The notes under the pieces were generated by a model. It saw only the letters and a program-made list of their open reading frames with translations, was not told the origin of the DNA and made no database searches. Positions 59,657 to 64,000 of a stretch of DNA of 64,000 bases are shown here, piece after piece. Both the position numbers and the translations under genes were made by a program. The stretch comes from Gnetum montanum (lineage: Eukaryota; Streptophyta; Gnetopsida; Gnetales; Gnetaceae): assembly GCA_015680685.1 (NCBI GenBank), contig MNCI01026912.1, forward strand, positions 95,910 through 159,909. The letters run 5' to 3'. Position 1 is the first letter of the stretch; each line of letters begins with the position of its first letter.

Positions 59657-62600
59657 CAATATTCCTATTGCTAGCCAGACCCTTATGGATACTATGTTCA
59701 ACAACCTATTTCTCCTAATGGTTCTACTACCCATGCCTTAACTTACTACTACTACCCTCTTGAATACCATCAACCTACAACATCTCTTATGAAATCACCC
59801 TTCCATACCTCTCATTCTTTATCATATTAGCAATACTCTCATACCCCTCTCCAACATATGCCACCATCAACAATGTAGGAAGAATTAGCATCATAAGCTT
59901 AGAAAAAGAAAGCCACTTGCACTATGAATATATAAGGGAATGATAATGTTAGTAGATCTAAGAATAAGTCTTGAAAATGTGCATTCTTTAGGATAGTTTC
60001 CATGCATTTGAATAAAATTAGTAGACCTACTAGCTCATCAAAACTAGTGTAAAGCCAATTTAGTGCAACCTCTTTCCTCACAAAAATAATACCTCTAATC
60101 CTAGACAAAAGCCAATAACCATGACCACTTCAAAACAAAGCATTAAAACTAAACATGACATTATGAAAAGATAGAAAATTCCATACATTACTAATAATCA
60201 TAAAGGATGTAGTTGTGGGTTGAAAGTTCAAAGTATTAACACAATCTCTATATTAAGCCACAACAAACTTGAGGAACAAGTATGTGTTCAAAACCATGTT
60301 TGCACAATAGCCACAAAAAAAAACCACCCAATGGATAGAAAATGAGAATACCAAATTTTCCAAAAGATGCATGGAAATATCTAGCTTGATTATTAGCTAT
60401 TATCCTAAGAAAATGAATTAAACAGAAAACTTATAAAGAACATCTTACATCCTAATCATACACTCAAAGAAAGTGATAAACAAAGAGATCCAAAAACTGA
60501 AATAGAATATAAAAAAGAAAACATATGTAGACCTTCTCGTATAGAAATACCTTCTAGTCCAGCTAGATGTGTGTTTTCAAATGATAGAAACATAATTTTT
60601 ATCAACATTAATTGGGCTAATAAGCAAAAACATAAATCACTAAAGATGATAAACATAAAGCTTATGATGTATAATCTAGGGAATGTGTAGTCTATTTTCC
60701 AAATGTTTTCCTATTAGTTTAGTCATGAGGGAGGTTTTCCATCTTGAATCAAAAACTGATAAGTGCATTTTTACTCTTTTTTTTATAATTTTTTATCATT
60801 TTTCTATTTCTTCAAAATTTTAAATTTCTTAATACATTTTCCATTTCTTATTATTTTTCTTTTCTTTATAATTTTATCTTTTCTTAAGTTATTTCCTTTG
60901 AATCATGTGGATATTTACAATGTTTTTGTTAACAATGTTGCTAGTCATGATGTAAAAGTCAACACCATGTGTTGGGTCTTTGTCCTATGCTATGAAGACC
61001 ATTGGGTAAATAATTGTGTAAAGTAATGAGACCACATCATCCATCCCCCTAGTTTCTATAAATAAGAGGTCTTTATCATGAAAGAAATATGGTTCTTCTC
61101 ACATGAAACTTAAATTAACTCATGATTATTATGCCTTGAAATATAGGGAAAGGACCATGGGGAAATAAAAAAAGAAGTGGCATTAAGGAAACTTGTTGAT
61201 TCTACTTTCTCTATGGGTTACTAGTTCATGTGTTTATATCATTACTCATGTTTTAATTTTGATAGAAGCATGTTCTTGAATAAGTGTTACCTTGCCATGT
61301 CACTGGAAATACATGTTACCCAAGCTTGAAGATACCCCTTTAACCAATAGTCAAGTTTCCTTAAATTTTAACATTTAAGTAATTAATTAATCAAAATTGC
61401 TTCCTTATTTTCTTTTGTTGAGTAGTGATGTTTTCATATGGTTGTGGTGGTCTTATGGTAGTAAGTTTAGGATGAGATAATGCAATGTCACTAGTAAAGG
61501 TATGGACTTGGTTTGAAACTTGGATGGATGGGTATGATGGTCATTTTAATTACAATTGACACAAGAATATACTGTAGACATGGTAAGGTATCTCATGTTC
61601 CAATCTTTGCAATCCCTTCTCATTCCATTATTCACCTCACTATTGCATACGATTATGGACCTAATGGTTTTTATATAGTATAGTATAGGATTCCAACCAA
61701 AGAGGTTGTGTGTTGTTTGAAACAAGGGCATGATCCACATTTAACTTTTAAGATGCTTGTGGACATCTATAGAAGTGGTTATGTAAGTGAATTATTTTGA
61801 AGGGACCCACTTGCATAACTTTTTCTGAACATGGCTTTGAACTAACCTCATAGCTTCAAGGATATCATGAGCAACTTCTCTAAATTTATGCATGGTTTTG
61901 AGACTACTTGTTATTAATTTCGATTAATTTTTAATGTCTTTATATTGAAATTTTCTTCAAATTCAATATTTCTTGGCCATTTTGAAACCTCATGATTTCA
62001 ATATTTCTTGGCCATTTTGAAACCTCAATATTTCTTGGCCATCTTGTGAACTAGAGCTTTGATTTTAATTGTTTAGAAACTTGTACACTCCTAGAGTTGA
62101 GCTCATTTATCATGGGTGCTAAGGATGTAATTTTTGAAAATTTTGTAATGCCCCATTTTTGAATATTGTGGTAACTAATAGTTAATGTAATTAAAATTAC
62201 TTAATAAATTAATGATTTTGGGTACCCCTAGACCTTAGGAATTTTATTTTGCAATCAAATTAAGCTTAAATGCTAAATTTTTCAAATTTTAAGTTGACCA
62301 AGGATTAGGAAAGGTTTTAATCAAGGAAAAATTGTCAAAACTAACATTTATTCTTTTGTGATTGTACATAATGCCTAAATGAATTTGTAAGGTTGAAGGT
62401 CTTTTACAAGATAAGAAAAAGAGATCAAGAAGAGGAAAAAGAAAAACATGCCCATGGACAAATAGTAGAAACATGAATTCAAGCCCAAACATCACATGTT
62501 TACTACCTAGAAATTCATGGGTCGATGAGAAGACATTTCAATCCACCTTTCAAAAGTTCTACATTAAAAGAGAAGCACCAACATAATAACCCAATATGAA

Positions 62601-62785
62601 GATTCGTCATTGGTGGATTTTTAAAGACTTTTGTAATTTTATAAACTTTGATGTTTTCCTAGTCTTTTTATCAATTTGTAATACATCCACTTATCATGTT
62701 AGTCATTCTAGTCCTAGTCATCCCACAAGTTTTGTAATGAAACTTTGTTCATTTTGTATAATTTGAGGATGCAGTTTTGGTGAGT
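59657..62785 (+). other. Element A non-coding internal part
   Basis: The first part continues the Pro/Tyr-rich gag tail (to about 59900). After that I see no gene. A T-rich stretch (60770-60900) mirrors the A-rich repeat of element B on the other strand, and blocks near 61025 (ATGAGACCACATCATCCATC) and 61480 match B. ORF2 seen in B and G is absent here. Confidence 0.5.
61964..62047 (+). repeat. Three short tandem copies of CAATATTTCTTGGCCAT
   Basis: Copies start at 61964, 61999 and 62026; the first two extend through TTTGAAACCTCA. Periods are 35 and 27 bp. Confidence 0.85.
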
Positions 62786-62885
62786 TGTAGGGGTATGATG
62801 AAACATGAAAATTATGCTTGTCAAATAAGATATTGCATTTGTGATATCATAGGTACTACATTGCATTTGCTATATCCTAGGCTGG
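62786..62885 (+). repeat. Polypurine tract and truncated 3' LTR of element A
   Basis: TGTAGGGGTA (62786-62795) precedes TGATGAAACATGAAAATTAT at 62796, identical to the start of the 5' LTR. After 90 bp the LTR is cut at GCTGG by element E. Confidence 0.8.
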
Positions 62886-63724
62886 TGATGAGTCATGAAT
62901 TTGCTGGCTGTGATATCACAGTCGGGATATCATAGCTATGATATCTCATGGGCTGCGATATCGTGTACGTGATATCGCGTCACGCCGTTAAATATATAAA
63001 TAAGAGGCGGCTCTCCCTTGTTTCTCAGTTTTATGTTAGATTGTAGCTAGAATCTGGCAGTTTTGTCCCTCTAGAGTTAGAATATTTTCCAGTGTTTGCC
63101 CGTAGTGTGGTGCATGTAATTGTACGACATCCTTTATTTGAGTGTGACGTACTTGGACACGCACATGACCAAAAATAAAGATCGAGATTACTTCATCATT
63201 GCAGCATTTACTTTGTTTATTTATTTATTTAATTATTATTTACTACTTTTCTAATTAGTCTCTCTCACCCTTAAACTCACGTTAGAACACGGAATGAGTA
63301 CGACTTGATTACGAGCATTTAAGTGTGACTACTTGGTAACCCAGTGGCGTTCCTAGGATTTGCACTTGGTAATCCCAGTGGTAGTTATGCACAAAGTCCA
63401 AGATGTGTACGGATAGTGAAGGAATGGATGCTCATCACACTTAGGCTAGATTAGATTCTCTTACCCTTTCTCTCCTAGCTTAGTTAATATTACTTTCCAT
63501 TATCCTCAGGAGTAGCATTAGATTAGAAACCCATCATACACCTCACTCTAGACTAAATCATACATGACAAAGATAATACTAGTCTAGGTGGAAATACAGC
63601 AAACTGCGACCTAAGGCTAACTGTCTAGGTGCCACAACTAGTCCATCTGCAGAGTTCAACTGGATCACGCATGAAAACACTCGTATTCGTATGATTGAGT
63701 GTAGGGGTACCTCGCCACTCATCA
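62886..63724 (+). repeat. 5' LTR of element E (839 bp)
   Basis: TGATGAGT...ACTCATCA form a perfect 8-bp terminal inverted repeat. U3 has five GATATC hexamers (62912, 62926, 62940, 62957, 62971) just before a TATA box (near 62993-63000). Confidence 0.92.
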
Positions 63725-63725
63725 T

Positions 63726-63743
63726 TGGCGCCGTTGCCAGGGA
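63726..63743 (+). other. Primer binding site (tRNA-Asp) of element E
   Basis: TGGCGCCGTTGCCAGGGA matches the complement of the plant tRNA-Asp 3' end, TGGCGCCGTTGCCGGGGA, with one change. This primer is typical of Athila-type Ty3 elements. Confidence 0.88.
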
Positions 63744-63865
63744 CAGTGCTAGTTATCTAGATTAGTTATATCATACAAGGTCATTGTAAAGGAATTAACA
63801 ATATATCTTTTAAGAATAAATAATTATCAAAAGTTACATACAAATTCACACACAATTTCACAACC

Positions 63866-64000
63866 ATGGCTCTCCTACAAGACTATGATAATGCCATACC
63901 TAGTGAGGCAGTTCATTGGAGAACCAATGGATTAGATGACAATGAAGATTGGAGTACTCAACCTTATGCAGGAGTCCCCTACGTTTATGAACACCCCAAC
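63866..64000 (+). CDS. Element E gag-side ORF, N-terminal 45 codons (runs off the window)
   Basis: The ATG in CAACCATGGCT lies 141 bp after the LTR. The reading (MALLQDYDNAIPSEAVHWRT, then an Asp/Glu/Trp-rich part) is open to the end of the window. Its position identifies it as the first ORF, expected to be gag; the part visible is too short to show a domain. Confidence 0.6.
   Translation, partial: MALLQDYDNAIPSEAVHWRTNGLDDNEDWSTQPYAGVPYVYEHPN

Larger units (their letters stand above)
33292..62885 (+). mobile_element. Element A: Ty3-type LTR retrotransposon (tRNA-Asp primer), split by nested insertions
   Basis: The 5' LTR is 33292-34166, then a decayed tRNA-Asp primer site and the start of gag (34301-34776). 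Element B interrupts gag at 34777-57520. Gag resumes at 57521 directly after ACCAT, a one-base variant of ACCAC before the break (34772-34776), that is, a 5-bp target duplication. The internal region ends with a polypurine tract at 62786-62795, and the 3' LTR starts TGATGAAACATGAAAATTAT, the same 20 bases as the 5' LTR. That LTR is itself cut at 62886 by element E. No reverse transcriptase or integrase is readable between gag and the 3' LTR. Confidence 0.85.
62886..64000 (+). mobile_element. Element E: young-looking Ty3-type retrotransposon, 5' end only
   Basis: A complete 5' LTR, an almost perfect tRNA-Asp primer site and an open gag start are present, and the element leaves the window at 64000. 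It lies in element A's 3' LTR, so it is younger than A. The conserved ends and primer site contrast with the decay in A, B and G. Confidence 0.85.

Overview
The window is plant nuclear DNA: one spliced host gene set in transposable-element sequence, with endogenous copies of plant pararetroviruses (Caulimoviridae). Plant-type LTR retrotransposons, tRNA-Met and tRNA-Asp primer sites, tRNA-like SINEs and CpG-type decay all fit a large, repeat-rich seed-plant genome. A gymnosperm or other large-genome plant is possible, but the species cannot be fixed from the sequence.

Layout. 1-4181: 3' end of a decayed Ty3-type element (G) with a coiled-coil ORF and its 3' LTR. 4182-7992: remains of a second LTR element (H) with a tRNA-Met primer site and a 30-bp coding-type minisatellite. 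7993-12380: AT-rich sequence without a supportable gene. 12380-22373: the only host gene, a SEN1/UPF1-like superfamily 1 RNA helicase with a TATA promoter, a roughly 2 kb 5'UTR intron and seven coding exons (1,418 aa predicted). 24955-31994: a unit-length, circularly permuted endogenous caulimovirid (EVE1), with a polyprotein frame broken by six stops and one frameshift and an unbroken 259-codon second ORF of unknown function. 31995-33291: a SINE-like piece and a possible copia LTR.

33292-64000 is a nest of insertions whose order can be read from junctions. Element A (+ strand, 5' LTR at 33292, 3' LTR start at 62796) is split in its gag by element B (- strand, 34777-57520, target duplication ACCAC/ACCAT). 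B is split in its 5' gag-side region by a Ty1/copia element C (+ strand, 43455-54968). C is split inside its reverse transcriptase by an inverted pair of caulimovirid fragments (46339-53286). B's 5' LTR also holds a solo LTR (56349-57225) with a perfect 5-bp duplication, and A's 3' LTR is cut at 62886 by a younger element (E) whose LTR, primer site and gag start look intact up to the window end.

Two things stand out. First, the inverted viral pair (arms of about 3.2 kb, roughly 88% identical in a block compared by eye) lies downstream of a copia LTR in sense orientation; read-through would give a long viral hairpin RNA, a plausible natural small-RNA source. This is inference. Second, the viral copies share features I cannot assign to a described group: a short-spaced zinc knuckle (CX2CX3HX4C), a Cys/His cluster between movement and capsid regions, and ORF2. 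Elements A, B and G also look like a non-autonomous family with gag, protease and a coiled-coil ORF but no visible reverse transcriptase or integrase. All identifications are from reading the sequence; no database search was run.
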